The translations under genes were made by a program, and so were the position numbers. 64,000 nucleotides of DNA from Anaerolineae bacterium (GTDB lineage: Bacteria > Chloroflexota > Anaerolineae > Promineifilales > Promineifilaceae), in NCBI GenBank assembly GCA_007123775.1, contig SLGK01000042.1, positions 48,252-112,251 of the forward strand, in the 5' to 3' direction. The notes below the pieces were generated by a model. It was not told the origin of the DNA. It did not search any database and saw only the letters and a program-made list of their open reading frames with translations. Numbering within the stretch: position 1 is the stretch's first letter; every line of letters begins with the position of its first letter. Of the stretch, positions 63,944-64,000 are shown one piece after another.

Positions 63944-63988
63944 CCACTATAGGTCCTACAATCTCTCACAAAGGAGGACCTAAAGTGG
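63944..63988 (+). repeat. hairpin covering the ribosome site and start codon of the right-edge gene
   Basis: CCACTATAGGTCCT (63944-63957) and AGGACCTAAAGTGG (63975-63988) pair at 13 of 14 positions around a 17-base loop. The right arm includes part of the AAGGAGG ribosome site and the GTG start. Such hairpins are found at the ends of insertion sequences, where they block translation from outside transcripts. Confidence 0.7.
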
Positions 63989-64000
63989 CTAAACAAAATA
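63985..64000 (+). CDS. start of a gene cut by the right edge, possibly a transposase
   Basis: GTG at 63985 with AAGGAGG 8 nt upstream opens the frame Met-Ala-Lys-Gln-Asn. Only five codons are visible, so the product is unknown. The hairpin over its start suggests a transposase gene of an insertion sequence, with its left end at about 63940. Confidence 0.4.

Overview
The window is a GC-rich bacterial chromosome segment of roughly 50 genes on both strands. It most likely comes from the Chloroflexota (Anaerolineae/Caldilineae-like filamentous lineages). That assignment is inference: it rests on gene style (type 2 isopentenyl-diphosphate isomerase, fused MFS/spermidine-synthase proteins, NBR1-Ig and lamin-tail secreted proteins, two MoxR/DUF58 loci, large GT-C membrane proteins) and on dense modular hairpin repeats between genes. 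There is no rRNA and only one tRNA (His), so taxonomy cannot be fixed from the sequence alone.

Layout. 0-1.5 kb: a minus-strand cassette (pRiA4b ORF-3-like protein, HTH regulator, Nmad2 nucleotide-modification protein cut by the left edge). 1.9-5 kb: acyl carrier protein, thioesterase, BchI-like AAA+ ATPase. 5-10 kb: surface polysaccharide genes (GT4 glycosyltransferase, GtrA, O-antigen ligase, UDP-glucuronate decarboxylase). 10-13.3 kb: isoprenoid genes (type 2 IDI, polyprenyl diphosphate synthase) and an ABC-2 permease. 13.4-17 kb: large membrane protein, MoxR ATPase and DUF58 protein. 17-20.2 kb: HigBA toxin-antitoxin and a NACHT NTPase, probably defence. 20.4-34 kb: G5/beta-propeller lipoprotein, DUF2267 protein, ribosomal protein L25, a GT39-type transferase, MFS/spermidine synthase, DUF1461 protein, a fused DppB-DppC permease, an SDR and an M23 peptidase. 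34-39 kb: a second MoxR/DUF58/DUF4129 operon with a TumE-type toxin-antitoxin pair inside it. 39-42 kb: DUF1156 DNA methyltransferase and a toxin-antitoxin pair whose DUF4258 toxin carries a nonsense mutation. 42-53 kb: giant secreted nuclease, NBR1-Ig/GH46-like protein, tRNA-His, isoprenylcysteine methyltransferase-like protein, HPr-kinase-like protein and a triple DsbA-like lipoprotein. 53-60.7 kb: peptidyl-tRNA hydrolase, Mfd, a membrane protein and aldehyde dehydrogenase. 60.7-64 kb: an AT-richer accessory end with a DUF433/PemIK-type cassette between copies of the aldehyde dehydrogenase 3' end, a divergent HNH/DUF3883 nuclease pair, and a gene start with a hairpin at the right edge.

Two genome-wide signals stand out. 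The 8-bp palindrome ACGGCCGT occurs about 90-100 times by eye against about 2 expected, inside and outside genes. It is missing from the defence and toxin-antitoxin stretches at 0-2.4, 16.7-20.4 and 60.2-64 kb, which marks them as recent arrivals. Second, most gene junctions carry inverted repeats whose arms are runs of 7-10 nt units. At least six unit families share this one architecture. Many start in or at the stop codon of the preceding gene, and several copies or half copies sit in frame inside genes.
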